A DNA stretch of 64,000 nucleotides from Eretmocerus hayati. Its lineage: Eukaryota; Arthropoda; Insecta; Hymenoptera; Aphelinidae. Below are positions 35,781 to 48,950 of the stretch, piece after piece (positions within the stretch are counted from its first letter, which is position 1; the number at the start of each line of letters is the position of its first letter). Under the pieces are notes generated by a model. The model did not search any database and was not told the DNA's origin. It worked only from the letters and a program-made list of their open reading frames with translations. The stretch covers positions 190,445,344 through 190,509,343 of the forward strand of contig CM056742.1 in NCBI GenBank assembly GCA_029851415.1, in the 5' to 3' direction. The position numbers and the translations under genes are program-made.

Positions 35781-36790
35781 TGACTTTTGGAATCTCCATG
35801 TCAATGCATGTATCTGTACAACTAATGTCCTGGGATGTAGCTCGGGGACGATTGTGCGTTATGGTCTATCAATTTGGACATATTCTTTGGTGCAAAAGAA
35901 GCCTATTCACCGTGTTCCATCCAAGTCCATGACCCGATTCCCAGACACTCACTAGCTTCGTATAGCTTCATGCAAATAGATTGCGAAAGTATCACATACA
36001 TGTGTACGATGTATGTATCCCCCATATACGGTAGAGGTCATCATGGTCCTCAACCGTTGATACTCAAACCAATCCTAACGATTTTCGGCATGTAAATTAT
36101 GATCAATTGGATTCGAAGTGTTGATGAGCACTGGTGGACCAAATCGATATCATGGTTAAGACCCATAGCCGGTATGTTGCGATGTACTATCGCAAATCCG
36201 CTGAGCTACGAAGACTCTCCCACGATCATCGAAATATTTATAACGATGATGAATAGAGGCGATTATATGCTGGAGAACTACCGCTTTGGAGCCCCATCAT
36301 GATGTTACATGATCAGGTGGCGATTAAAAGGCAGCCGCTCATTTGGAAGCGAACAGTGTCCAGTACAAATATAGCTTCGTGCGCACCTCCCCGCGAGTCC
36401 GGATCGTTTTAACTTAGGGCAGCCGCTCAATCGACTCAATATTACCTGTATTCAACTAGTCTCACGCTGTTTCACTATACGTATATGATAGCCACACGCC
36501 TCGAGGCCTCGTCTGACAAACAACCGGATCTAGCGATTGAAGATTGAATCACTCCGCTCACACACCATAAAATACGCGGCAACGCGATGGCTCAATTGAC
36601 ACGCGCTCGCGCCGAGTCTGAATGAATGCCGCGCCACTGTTTGAACTTTTGCTCGCCTGTGTTGAATCAACACATATTTTCCTTGATTACCACTTTGATC
36701 GGCCCGTCAAAGTACACAATTCTGAGATTCTCCTGAGAATTGGTGTGTTCTGAGGTGTAGGAACACGGTATGCATATTTACGCACCTATA
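35780..36790. other. intergenic; GC-richer patch at about 36300-36680
   Basis: No domain-bearing ORF. The patch near 36300-36680 resembles the other GC-enriched islands (two GGCAGCCGCTCA words) and may be regulatory. Confidence 0.3.
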
Positions 36791-37020
36791 GCTACACTGT
36801 AAAAAAATGGTTGAATTTTCAACCAACATTTCAACCAGAATGGTTAAATTTTTCATTCAACCAACTGGTTGAATTTTCAACCAGCAATTATATTTCGTGA
36901 TGGATGAATAGATGGATGGATAGATGGAAAGATGGTTGGATGGGTGATGGGTAAGTCACGTGGGAATTTATGGAAAGCCGATAAACTTGTGAAAAAGTAA
37001 ACGATAGATTTTACATGGAA

Positions 37021-37112
37021 ACCGCGGAGATTCGAACCCAGGACCTTCGACCTCACTATATCCATGTGTCCCGGGTACCAAGCATCCGAACCACTGGACC
37101 ACGACCGCCTAT
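37021..37112 (-). pseudogene. tRNA-like segment (SINE head or tRNA pseudogene)
   Basis: On the minus strand an A-box-like TGGTCCAGTGGTTCGG is followed about 55 nt later by the B box GGGTTCGAATCTC, then CCGCGG. The spacing implies a long variable arm, as in Ser- or Leu-type tRNAs. Acceptor-stem pairing is not convincing, so a working tRNA is unlikely. Confidence 0.45.
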
Positions 37113-37219
37113 TCTTCTGTTGACTCATCGACTTACACCTACGCGACAGAACCCGAAGATGCCCGCGCTGCACTTTTTCGAGGCTCAGCGCGTAGTGACG
37201 TACGTCACAGGTGGATGAA

Positions 37220-37500
37220 TAGGTGAATAGCCGGATGAATGGACCCATCACCCATTCATCCATCCATCCACTCATCATCCTTTCAATCATCAATCCACCC
37301 ATCAACTATCCATTGATCATCCATCCATCATGCATCCGTCCATTATCCGACCATCATCCATCACTCCATCAATACATCCATCCGTCCATCCACCGATTAT
37401 TCCTCGATCCATTCATCGACCCCATCCATCATCGATCCATCGACCACCGACCCATCATCCATTAGTCCACCCCTCCATCATCCTTATCTACCCATATGAC
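37220..37500. repeat. (CATC)n / (CCAT)n microsatellite
   Basis: A long degenerate run of CATCCATC and related words inside the family F element. A shorter TGGA-type run lies at about 36898-36950, the inverted counterpart near the other end. Confidence 0.9.
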
Positions 37501-38113
37501 CATCCATCATATTCTACTCCTCTCAGGTAGACAACCTGATATGCAGGAACCGCACGGACAGATTGTGATAGTTCTCATTGGTTGAATTTTTCATTCAACT
37601 AATTGGTTGAAGTTTTCGGAAAAATTTTTTACAGTGTAATGACCGAAATCGGCCAGGGTGAGGTACACAGAGTGATTAGTTGAAACTATGCCGCAACGGT
37701 AAGGCAGTGGCCATGCAATTTATGCTTGCAGATTCAACCGCCTTTTTAAGCCTGAAAATAAAATTTCATCCAACACAAAACAGCATCCCTGTTAGCCAGC
37801 CATAGTCATTGACAGATAGATCATCTGCGATTGTGGAGATATTGACGGACGAAACCTGATCGACTTTGAAAACTTTTGGCGAGCTATTAAACATTCGGTA
37901 CCAAGTCGAGCGATTCTACACCCGTTCAAAGCTACTCTATATCAATACTTGAGATTATCGTTACATTCAGATTTTCGACCGATGTAGCAAGAATGTCGTC
38001 GAAGTTTGACGATACGGATGCACAAAATCATCTAGCGGAAGAAGAAGAGTATTGATTTATTAGAAAGTCACGTCATCATGGACATATTACAAGCCGGAAA
38101 GCCAATCATACTA

Positions 38114-38800
38114 AGGTGAATGTGCCAAATTTGTTCGCGCATTCAAAATTTTGAAGAAAGACCAGCCCTATCCTCAGATTTTTTATGATTAAATATGAGA
38201 AAATCAATTGTAACGAGTGAGCCAGGACGTTAAATGACCTCTTAATCATTTCCATAAAGATACTGCTAATACATATATCTACGGTTTTTAGAACAAAAAT
38301 ACTGACAGTGAAAATAATGCCAAAAATAATTTTGATATAACGTAGCTCATTTTTCTGTCTTTGTTTCTAATTTGAAATGCTCCTCGCAGGATTGTAAAAT
38401 TCGAATTCCAAGGGCTTCTACGCGCCTATTACTGGAAATTCCGGAAAAGTGAGCACGCCTATTGCGGTGTGCTCAATTTTCCCGAATAGCTCTTCCCTGG
38501 ATTTGTTCTTTGACCCATAATTCAATACATCTATTTATCACAAAAAGTTATAAAGGGCTCAGAAAAATCTGCAAGATAAGCTAAAGACCGTTTCGTTAGT
38601 ACGTCGCACAGCGAGAAATCAAAACAAAGTCTCGGTCGCTATATAGTAGCCGTCTAAAAGCATAGGCGCTAACGGCAAGAATTTGCCTCGATTTCTAATG
38701 TCGAGAGAACAAGATATCCCGATTTTAAAAAGGCTCATTTAAATAGAAGTAGGCCTTTTATATATATGGGGGCAAATCAGGTACAACCTCATAGAAATCC
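38114..38800. mobile_element. family A MITE, degenerate copy
   Basis: Starts AGGTGAATGTGCCAAATTTG after TA at 38112-38113. It carries the inner family words and a GGGGGCAAATCAGGTACAAC right-end-like sequence near 38767. It is strongly diverged. Confidence 0.5.
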
Positions 38801-40480
38801 ACGGATGATCTATTTTTTCAAGAATTGAGATAGCTCGAGCCCGATTGGTTTTAGTTAAATGTGCTCTCGCTTATCTTGTGGGTCTTTGATTAAGCTTCAA
38901 AATGCGCTAAGCTCGAGACTAAGCTCCATAAAATGATAGATTTCGCACCGAGTTTATGAGGTTGTAAGTAGCTCGCTTTTGAGCAATTGGTTTTTGGCTT
39001 GAGCCGCACGCAAAGGTCGAAATAATCGCTCGAAAGCGGGGAACTTCATGAACGAGTTGCGAATATTATTTTTCACAATTTTGTAAGCACCCAAACATCG
39101 GAAAATTGTAAAAAAATATTGGGATTGATAAAAATGCCGAGATGATAAATAGTCAAGGCAAATTAGGCCCAATGATCTTATCAATTAAGTTATTTGAATT
39201 ACAGAAATCAAACTACGCATGAAAACTGGAGAACATCGTCAACTTCACCAATTGTATAAAAACTTCATCCCTCCATTAAAATGTCTGTTGTTGCTCTCAA
39301 CGTCAGTTCAATCTTCCAGCGTGAAACACGAGATTCACATACGCGAATGATCTAAGTAATTTCTGGCTTCTCAGACAATTTTGTGCGAGAGTTGAGATCA
39401 ATCGACTGTTGGGGTTTCCCCGATGGCAGAAATTGAGAATGTACAAAAAGTATTTTATACAATTTTATTACGTGGACACTGAGATATTGCAAACTTGCCC
39501 TAAAACTTTCCTGGTTGGTCTCGAGATCCAAATGGTACTGATAAGACTTTCGACAAAGGAGTATCAAGGGCATCTGTATCTGAGAATTTTTTAATGGTCG
39601 GTTATGATTTCATCCCAGTCATGGCTGATCCACTTTCAGTTGATTTAAAACTGTCGCAGAATGAGAGAATTTCCATGTTTGAGAGAGCAGTTTTCGCAGG
39701 AAAAATTCCCTTGCAATGTCCCGGGAATTAAACTGAAAGGGTAGAATTGATTACCAACGCTGTTAGTTGTCTGGTTCCCTAATGTTTCATACACGTCGAC
39801 GAAATATAAGCACAAAAATTTCGTGGGCTAGACGGCGAAGGAAGTGGGGAGTCTCAAAACCAAAGGAGGCATTGTATATTAGTTGCACGACGTATGATGT
39901 AAAATGAGGATGAGCTCAGTACCTACGACCAGTCGCTCAAACTCTGAGCTGTGTCATTCTCCACTTTAGAATGCAGTTGATGACCCATAGACGCCGCAAT
40001 ACCAACAGCCTGATCCTCGCCGTCTCGTAAATCTCACCATAATGCACTTCCGCCTTTTTTACGCAATCCGCAGCGCAGTATTTATTCTTGCATGCTGCCA
40101 CCGCGAGTCCTGAACGGCGGTGCAATCGATTTTCTCAAATTCCGGCGCCACCACAGAACCTTACAACATCCTAACGACCGACGCCCAAGTAATAAGACCG
40201 GTAGGCTCGTTAAACGATAACTTGCAACAACTCACGTATCAATATTTTGAGCAATTGACAGATTCATTTTTTTCGTGTTCTTTTCGATAGCCTCTCATGG
40301 CTATGGGATTTCAGACAGCTGCATGAGGGCTCGTCATCCGGCCCAGGAATTCGTCGAAAAACTAAAAAAGTAAATTTGATTCTTTTGAAATATTTGCTAG
40401 CAAAACAGGTATTTGAACATCGCAGTCGAGATGAATTCAAAAAAATCTGAAAAATTTGAAAGAGAAAGAATGACCTCTGA
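38800..40480. other. intergenic, nothing recognised
   Basis: Short domain-free frames only. Confidence 0.45.
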
Positions 40481-40990
40481 ATTTCGTTCTCCCCAACTTC
40501 ATGTCTCGGGTCGAGCGTCGTGGAGCTCGTTGGCACTCGTTGCGGGAGGAAACGATGCGAGAGGAGCGGCACGCATAATTTAGCGAGCGAGGGCTCGCTC
40601 GAGGCCGCGAGAAGAGCTAAGCGAGTTGCTCCGAGCCAAAGTTTGGCAGAGTAATACAATTTTCATGCTAAGGGCGCAGCTGCTCATGGCGGCCATGATG
40701 GCTCCGGTGGGCGGTGAGGCTGTGTAATACACCATTGTACATCTGTGAGCGTGCAAAGGAGGAGCGCAGAGCATCAGGTATACGGTAGCGTATTATATAA
40801 GCCGAGAGCGTGCATAATGTACGCGGGAGCCAAACTTTACGGCCACTCCGAAGCTAGATCAGCTCCGCATCATAGCTGAGTCTGCCGGGCGAGAGCGCGA
40901 GCGGTTGATTAAATTAAGGCATCATCGCGCCAGATTAGACGTATTAAATATCCCCCACGACCAGCCGCGCACACGCGAGCCGGATATCAT
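40480..40990. promoter_or_regulatory. GC-enriched island, candidate regulatory region
   Basis: GC-rich with TTAGCGAGCGAGGGCTCGCTCGAGG near 40579 and a TATATAAG word near 40795 that could be a TATA box of a noncoding transcript. No recognisable protein. Role inferred. Confidence 0.3.
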
Positions 40991-41930
40991 GAGCAGGATA
41001 CTCTGCGCTATTTGTTCTCACCCCCCCCCCCCCGAGTTTGATTTTAAATTGAATCGCCAGTCTAGTTGGGCTGTCGCTACAGTGAATTTTAAGAATATAT
41101 AAAATAATACCGCACGACCATTGTCGGAAAGTTTCCAATCAGCAAAAATTTCCCAAGCACTCGTGCAAACCTTATCTGTATGAGAGCGATTATCTGACAG
41201 TGCGCTGGCAAGTTTTTAGTTATTCACTGAATCTATTTATTCCTCGATTGCTATTTCATGACCTGACTGGACCACCTTGTTTCAACTCCTGCCCAATGCT
41301 GTACTCGGATGAGAACTTCACAAACTATTTTTAATAATCTGTGATGCAAATTCGTCATAATTTTTCAAAAATTCCAAGAAATTGGTTAGTTTTCTTAGAA
41401 TGCGAAGATCTGAGATCTCTTGACGATGGCTGCTTGGTCACTTGGACGAAATCAATCATGCTACTTCTCTAGAATGAGTACAAAACTGTGGGGAATTTTC
41501 GCTTCATGCATGCTGGCGTAGAATTTCCAATGAGCTCATAACTATCTACTGAACGCGCGAAATCGAAAACTTCTCGACCTTTTTTGGTACTAGATGTACA
41601 CAGGTGTTGAAAGTGTGACTATCTGTTCTGTGATTCATCCGAGTCCAATTTGAAGAATTTCTAGTCTTACAGGAATTGTTCCTGTTTTGCATTTGCAAAC
41701 AAATCATGAGCTATATTCCAAAGGATGCGTATTGTGCAGCCAAATATCAACGGTGCTGGAATATTTTTAACATCTAATTCTCTCAGTGCGGAATTTTCAC
41801 AATTTCCTGACAAGGTAACGACACATCGTGGCACAATCATTTCTATTCGAGCTCGGATTTGAAGATGAAATAAGCAGCAACAACTATTTAACAACATCTA
41901 ATTGATTTGTCAAGCCATAGTGGATTTCAT
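40990..41930. other. intergenic with a C14 run near 41021
   Basis: Homopolymer C run at about 41021-41034. Otherwise nothing recognised. Confidence 0.5.
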
Positions 41931-42340
41931 GTACCCGTATCCACCAAGCTGATGGCGCAGCGCGATCTTCGGAAGCTCGAGGAAAACGAATTTCGTAGCG
42001 GGGTCGGGTCAGATCAGGGCTCGTAACGGAGCGAGACCGAGCGGCTTATTGCCACCCACCACCTGCCCCCCATCTTCCTCCACCTCTACATATCCACTTT
42101 CCCTCCCCTGCCCATTTGACTCAGGTCCGCTCGCCTATTTTCAATCCAACCTCGACGCGGGTCTCGGATCTCGAATTGAGGCTCGAGGAGAATTCGAGTA
42201 AAACGGATTGTTATTCGTCCAACTCTTTGTACACGCAGGCCATCATGGGCGATCAATCGACTACCACTCCAGTCAATCACATAAGATGGTTGTCGTGCTT
42301 AATTATCGAATAAAGTACGGAACACTCTTTCTAATGGAGC
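41930..42340. promoter_or_regulatory. GC-enriched island, candidate regulatory region
   Basis: Local GC rise between AT-rich flanks, with no recognisable ORF. It directly precedes the long-inverted-repeat element. Confidence 0.25.
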
Positions 42341-42633
42341 TCCATCATCAAACGCTCCTGGGCCCTACTCGCCTACTTTGATTTTCTGCTAGTAAATTTT
42401 GCCGCCATCGCTGCAGCAAAATGAATCTCGATATTCACGAAATCGCATGGTCTCTCAGATTATCAAAAATATCATGGTGAAATTTCCAGAATCCCATATC
42501 ATTCATAGTTCTTTGACGAAGTAGAAGATGATCTTCTCGCTCTCTCGGCGATCCATATGACGATGCTTTCGCGACAAAATCGATGCGCATCTCGAGTAAA
42601 CAACACACGAGAGGTGTCAAAAACTTTACCGAA

Positions 42634-45119
42634 CACGGCGAGTCGGAACGGTGAAAAAGTGTTAGGTCCGTGATCATGAAAAATACCAATTGGATATGTT
42701 TCGGGCTAGTCTCTAGATCATTTTCCAGGGAGAATTAAAATCATCGGTCGGGGATTTTTAGATTCATCGTCATTTTTGTGTTATTCAAATTCACGCGTTT
42801 TGATGCTTCAACGATCCTTTTCCAATCACTCGAGCTATGATCTTTCAACTCAGAATAACTCTCAGAGCTGAACAGACAACAACATTCCCACGTATATTTA
42901 TCCATATCATTCGTTGGTCTGGCCTTAGCCCGCCAGAGATGAAGCTGTGGTGATATACCTTGAGATTAGTGTGAGTGAGGAGGAATATCCACGTTATTTT
43001 GATCAAAAGTCGTTCAAAACGAGCATTCAGTCAGGATTCGGTGTCATTCATACACCAATATGATCCATATTAGTTACATCACATTCAACATTACACGTGT
43101 ATGTGATGTCTATGCATGTTAGATCTCACTAGTCTGCAAAATATGTAAAATACTCATGGAGATTCACGATAGATATGAAAAAGACTAGACCTCTCTATTT
43201 CATCTTCCTTGAATGACTAGGTTTTATCACATCCACAAATTATCAGAGTTGATCTCGAATCCTTAAGGCTGAGAGTGATCTCGAGTGTTTATTGTCAGCG
43301 CCCAATACTTGTTGAGTTCGGATTTCAATTTCGAAAAGAGCCCAAATTTGTCATAGCGAGCAGACTTTTGAGTCCATACATCACAGTGTTTTTCAAATGC
43401 CGACGAAGGATAAGATTCATCACGATCATCTCGAATGTCCAAATTGCAGACTACGAGTTGTATGTGAGGTCAATGGATTACATTTGGAATTGATTATCTA
43501 TTGATTGGACAGGAAGAGTGATATAATTTTGTTTCAATAAGGTTGTAATACCAGCCCTATCCGCTCTCTTAACCTTTCCGAGTGAACCCCCTCCCCCCTC
43601 CCGTTGTGGCAAATTGGAAAGAGTGAGATTCGAGCATGAGTGGAATTTTCATCCAAAAGAGTTTCAGTTACGTGAAGTTGGCCCGCCACTTTGAGATGAA
43701 TATACCAAAAAATCAAGCAAAAAATCCTGAATCCAATGTTGCCACCCTTTGAATTTGAACTATTTGACCATTTGAGCAATGAATTTTCAAAGTGCTGAAA
43801 TATCACCCCCCACCAAAACACAATAAGACTCATAACACCGCGAATATATGCAGGAGAAAAACCCACGCGGGCTCAATTAGTAGCTCTTAATTTGACCATA
43901 TCGATTCAATTATCAGAACTTATCACTATTCGCGCAAAATTGTTGGAAAAGACTAGGAGAAGTTCCCATGTATAAGGTATGGGCAGGTGCCGAGTGGTGG
44001 GGACTATGCGGACCATGCATGCTCCCCCTTCGCTGCCTCTCCCCTGCCGGCCTATTATGGGGACTCCTTCCAGCCTGTTCAAACAATTTTGCGTGAATAG
44101 TGATGAGTTCTGATAATTGAATCGATATGGTCAAATTAAGAGCTTCAAATTAAGCCCGCGTGGGTTTTCCTACTGTGCATATATTTGCGGTGTAATGAGC
44201 GTTTATTGTGTTTTTGGTGGGAGGTGATATTTCAGCACTTTGAAAATTCATTGCTCAGATGGTCAAATTGTTCAAATTAAAAGAGTCGTACCATCGAACT
44301 CAGGATTTTTTGGTGTATTCATCTCAAAGTGGCGGGCCAACTTCACGTAAGTAAGAGTTTCGGAGTTGCCACGAAGAAGGGGGGAGGGAGTAACTGGGAG
44401 GGTCGAGAGAACACTCACAACAAAAGAAGGCGACGTATGAAAAGTTCTAATATCCCAATTGGCGATCGGAGGATGTCATGATGTTCAAACATGACTGTGG
44501 CATACGATTAATACCTTAGTGAATTCAAAAATAATGTATGATTTGTTCAAAGAGTATAGATCAGTTGTGGATTCACCTTTTGGGGTCTCTTTCCGATCAA
44601 ACAAATGTTCGCCTATATCTGTAATATGCATTGTTCTACGGAGATTCTGACATCACACACGCGTTTAAATGTACACGACTATTACATGTAGAGTTACAAT
44701 CTTGGAATGGCTCTGAATCCTAACTAAATGCTCGTTTTGAACGACTTTTGAACAAAATAACGTGGGTATTTCTCCTCACTAACACTAATCTCAAGGTATA
44801 CCACCACAGCTTCATCTCTGGCGGGCTTAGGCCAGACCAACAAATGAAATGGATGAATATACATGGGAATATTGTTGTCTGATCAGTCTGAGAGTTATTC
44901 TGAGTTGAAAGATCATAGCTCGAGTGATTCGAAACGGATCGTTGAAGTATCAAAACGCGTGAATTTAAATAACACAAAGATGACGATTATTATAAAAATC
45001 CCCGACCGATGATTTTAATTCTCCCTGGAAAATGATCTAGAGACTAGCCCGAAACATATCCAATTGGTATTTTTCATGATCACGGACCTAACACTTTTTC
45101 ACCGTTCCGACCCGCCGTG
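42634..45119. mobile_element. 2.5-kb long-inverted-repeat element with CAC/GTG ends
   Basis: The left arm from 42634 (CACGGCGAGTCGGAACGG) is matched by the reverse complement ending at 45119. The outermost 130 bp or so are nearly identical. The arms pair again, with a shift of about 270 bp, between about 43660-43990 and 44035-44360. The direct repeat CGAA flanks both ends (42630-42633 and 45120-45123). CAC termini with a 4-bp duplication are reminiscent of Chapaev-type (CMC) transposons, but no transposase is present. Confidence 0.8.
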
Positions 45120-45179
45120 CGAAGTCTAGTCAAAAGATTGCATAATATGTTCTTCAGACAGAATGCGGGTGAAGGTGGT

Positions 45180-46400
45180 ACGCGATGGCGGTAAAACTCA
45201 GTTTGCAAGCTCGAAGCTCAGCGAGGCCCGTCGGGAACAGAGCTGATGAGTTTCATTCCCGCGTAGTGAGCACCAATTATGAACTCGGGCGGGCTGCCTA
45301 ATTAAAAATACAATTCGCCCAGTTGACTGGGGCAAGCTCACCAGAAGTGAGCACGATTGCTGCGCATTTCTGCGCCCTTGCGACTCAGGGCTGGGCGAAA
45401 GCGCCAACTTTTCGTTTCTTGCGGATATATTATCTCTCGCTGTGATCAAACTACTCCAGCAGTATCATCATCTCGATCCACCGTATCGTCTTCCAATAAA
45501 ATTGAACCTACGATTGAGCATTGCAACTCATTTTGTACCTCAATCTTCTCTCATTTTTCGAATTTCTGATTCCTCGATTGCTTCTCTGGATGTACAGTCT
45601 GATGAAACTCACAGAGTGTTCAGAGTTAGATATCTTCTTTAATACTCTCGCAGATTGTGTTACATATTTACACCCACGTTCTGTCAGAAAATTTCGAATA
45701 ACGCTCATATAAAAGCTATACAGTATGCTATACCTACGAAATTAGTCAACGGATGGAGACTACCTTATGTGATTTATTTTGGCAACTCCAAAAATCTACT
45801 CAATTTTGAAAACGAGCAATTTTTTCGACTCCTCACTTTGTGCCTTCTAACCAAACTGCCCATAATTGTCCATTAAAATTATTTTGCTTGTCATTAAACT
45901 GATTTAGTGCCCCTCATAGAATCTATCCACTTCAGCATCTGCAGTTAGGGTTTCCACCTTTGAATCGGAAGGCCATACGTACGATCGCCGATCCCGGCAC
46001 TGATGAGATTTTTTTCAAGTAACTTTACCTTGGTTTTGGCGGATCAGAATCCATCTCAAACTGTAGTCCCGTGGAGGACCTCAATTCACTCTCCGAATAC
46101 TTCGCATCAATAAAAATGGAATGTCGGAGATGGTTTCATGTCTCCTGTGGAGATAAAATTATCATACACAGGTTCACAATTTGTGAAAAGGTGGTTTAGA
46201 CTGTAAATTTGAAATATAATCTTCACCAGGTCAGATATCATTCGGGTAGCCCTTTCCTAGCTCAAGGCTAAAAATGGCCGAAATCATAATTGGGTTCCTT
46301 GGTGAGGTGGAGTGGCTAATTCGGGACTTTCGAAATTAAATATTTGAATACAAATGGTTACAACAAAAAATATTCTATTTTGGCAGAAGTTGTGAGAGAT
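45180..46400. other. intergenic; GC-richer patch at about 45180-45440
   Basis: The patch has composition-driven frames on both strands without domains. The remainder is AT-rich with nothing recognised. Confidence 0.35.
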
Positions 46401-46418
46401 ACCGAGGACGATTGTAAG

Positions 46419-46800
46419 TTACGCGTGCCTAATTTGCCCCCATCGTATTTGTTTTGCTCAATGTTTTGGCTTATCTCATTATTTTCCAACGTACGTCGAC
46501 TCTTTTTGAAGCTTATTTCAGAACCTTTCAAAGGAGCTGAGACTTCTGATTTCAAAGACTGGAGCCAAGCTAGGTCATTTCTAGCGAGATAAAATTTTTG
46601 CAATCAAAGGAGTGTGCATCAATTTCCCCCCACGTGGAAAAAAGGCCTATTTCCCAAGGTTAAACGGATTTTTCGCGAAGTCGAATATTTCAGCTCACAT
46701 CAGACTTCTTAATGAAACATTTTTTCAGCATATTCTGCGGTTTCTTTACTCCCTCGAGATTTTCCGAGTTAAATCGGTGAATTTTGGGAAAAAATAAAAA
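46419..46800. mobile_element. family A MITE, partial copy (one end)
   Basis: Begins near GTTACGCGTGCCTAATTTGC with CCCCCATCG, then the family inner words (CTTATCTCATTATTTTCC, AAAGGAGCTGAGA). The opposite end was not found. Confidence 0.5.
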
Positions 46801-47199
46801 AAATGGAAAACAAGCGTCGAGATGACCGTATGTGTTGGAACTTGAACCTTGGGTGCCCGTCTTTCATATCTACCCCGGATTCACCCAGGCTTCGTATAAA
46901 TTGGGAATAGACATCCTTGAAATTCCGCCATCTTCGCCACATGTATCTCTTGCGGGGGAGTTTCGAGATTCAGCCATATTGGATTTTTCTGCAATCTAAA
47001 ATAACACCCATTCACATACTCCCAATTTTGATGTCTCATCTGGGCACATTGCAGATAAAGGGGCCAACGAAGCATCCGTATAAAACATGGAACCAAAATA
47101 CATATTCATGCAGATCCTAACCGACGACGCAACACCATCGTTCGATTTGCGTCGAAATTAGGGTCTGAATAAAAAAATATCGATAATACGAGTACGATC

Positions 47200-47770
47200 G
47201 AGCTAAAAGGCAATCTTCTTCTGCATCTTATTCTCGAGTTTGAAGTGCCCCGTTTGGCGGTGGCGGCGTGCAAGCGTTGGCAGACTTTTTGGCTCGTAAA
47301 GTCTTGTAAAACGGATGCATCTCAACACATCGTAACGAGGATTGAATTTTTACCCGGATGCGCTCTCGAGTGCAGGCCGATGGTAAGTTAACACTTGAGC
47401 AGCTCCTGCCCCGCTTGTATCCTGTGTAACTGTTGCAGCTGTGAGCTGATGATTAGCTATCGTTTATCGGCTGCCAGCAGAGGCCACTCACACCATGAGA
47501 GACTCGAGCATTTGGCTGCGATGCATAATATGCATAAGTCTTTTTACGCCCCATTCATGTTATCATTATACCGACCCTGTGATCGCAGTGGTACACGAGT
47601 ATATTGCCTCTGTTCGACTGTGCTCCTCAGCGGGACGCTTGCGTGTGTCAATCGTATCTCAACAGCCACCGTGAGGCCCAATTGCTGGCTGCACCCGCTT
47701 TGCTTCGACAAATGCCGGTTGCACTCTCTATTACACGTACAAGATATGCTCACTTTCTTATCTTTATGTC
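47200..47770. promoter_or_regulatory. GC-enriched island, candidate regulatory region
   Basis: GC-rich with a 171-codon plus-strand frame (47395-47910) rich in Cys, His and Arg. The frame has no family match and overlaps another open frame. Composition-driven frames and lack of domains argue for noncoding sequence. Confidence 0.3.
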
Positions 47771-47989
47771 CACCCCAGAGTATAATGTTGAGAAATCAAA
47801 AAAACTTGGAGGGCAAATTCCAAATTCATGGACTCAGGCGTCGAGCGCTCTTGGAACAGAATATGTACAAACTAGACAGATTCAGACTGGACGAGAAGGG
47901 ACCTCATTGAATTCGGCCGAACAACCGCGTATTAGGCCGTATTAGATCGCACTAGACCGTAGTAGGTGGTACCAGATCGAGGAAGTCCG

Positions 47990-48950
47990 AAGCTAACCCT
48001 CTAGCTAACTGCGCTAGTATCGTACTAATACCGCACTAGTACCGTGCTGGACCGTACTAGCACCGCACCAGACCGTACTAGTGCCGCACTGCGACATACT
48101 ATGGCACCGCAGCAGATCGTTATTTGTCCCTTACTGGTCCATACTAATAGTGTACTAAACCGTACTAGTGCTGCACCAGACCGAACTAGACGAAACTGAA
48201 TTGAAGCAGATTTAACAAGACCGAATCTCACCGATCGCCAGTATCTTATCAGACCGTACTAGTGTCGTACTGAACCGTACTAGTACCGGACTAGACCGAA
48301 CTAGACCAGACCAAGCCGAACTAGACGAAACTGAATCGAAGCAGATTTAACAAGACCGAATCTCACCGAGCACCAGTGTCGGGTTAGACCGTACTAGTGC
48401 CGCACTGCGACATACTATGGCACCGCAGCAGATCGTACTTGTCCCTTACTGGTCCATACTAATAGTGTACTAGACCGTACTAGTGCCGCACCAGATCGAA
48501 CTAGACGAAACTGAATTGAAGCAGATTTAACAAGACCGAATCTCACCGATCGCCAGTATCGTGTCAGACCGTACTAGTGTCGTACTGAACCGTACTAGTA
48601 CCGGACTAGACCGAACTAGACCAGACCAAGCCGAACTAGACGAAACTGAATCGAAGCAGATTTAACAAGACCGAATCTCACCGAGCACCAGTGTCGGGTT
48701 AGACCGTACTAGTGCCGCACCAGACCGATCTGGACCAGACCAGACCGAACTAGACGAAACTGAATCGAAGCAAATTCAACAAGACCGAATCTCACCGAGC
48801 GCTAGTATCGTGTCAGACCGTGCTAGTGTCGTTCTGACCCGTACTAGTACCGCACTGGCCCATACTATAGTACCGAACCGGACTGCACTAGTAGCGCATT
48901 TTATCATACTAATACCGTATTAGACCGAACTAAACCACGCCATTATTCAT
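47990..48950. repeat. CTAG-rich satellite with 315-bp higher-order period
   Basis: Built from short words such as ACCGTACTAGTGCCGCAC and CCGAACTAGACGAAACTGAA. Two long blocks repeat exactly 315 bp apart (ACCGATCGCCAGTATC at 48230 and 48545; CACCGAGCACCAGTGTCGGG at 48364 and 48679). The word CTAGTACCG is shared with the 33-36 kb minisatellite. Confidence 0.9.

Larger units (their letters stand above)
36795..37637. mobile_element. family F MITE with CACTGTAAAAAA ends (TA-flanked)
   Basis: Inverted ends CACTGTAAAAAA / TTTTTTACAGTG with TA at 36793-36794 and 37638-37639. Subterminal palindromic words GGTTGAATTTTCAACC occur near both ends. The inside carries TGGA/CATC microsatellites and an antisense tRNA-like block. 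No transposase remains. TA target use fits Tc1/mariner-type mobilisation. Confidence 0.85.

Noticed and set aside
36879..37500. Possible CRISPR-like array in the CATC region
   Set aside because: Units are 4 bp and degenerate, with no repeat-spacer structure; it is a eukaryotic microsatellite.
37223..37530. Open frames made of HPS/IHP repeats
   Set aside because: Translation of the CATC microsatellite, not protein-coding.
47395..47910. 171-codon plus-strand frame rich in Cys and His
   Set aside because: The Cys/His residues do not form a regular zinc-finger spacing, another frame is open over the same bases, and the region looks like the other GC-rich noncoding islands.
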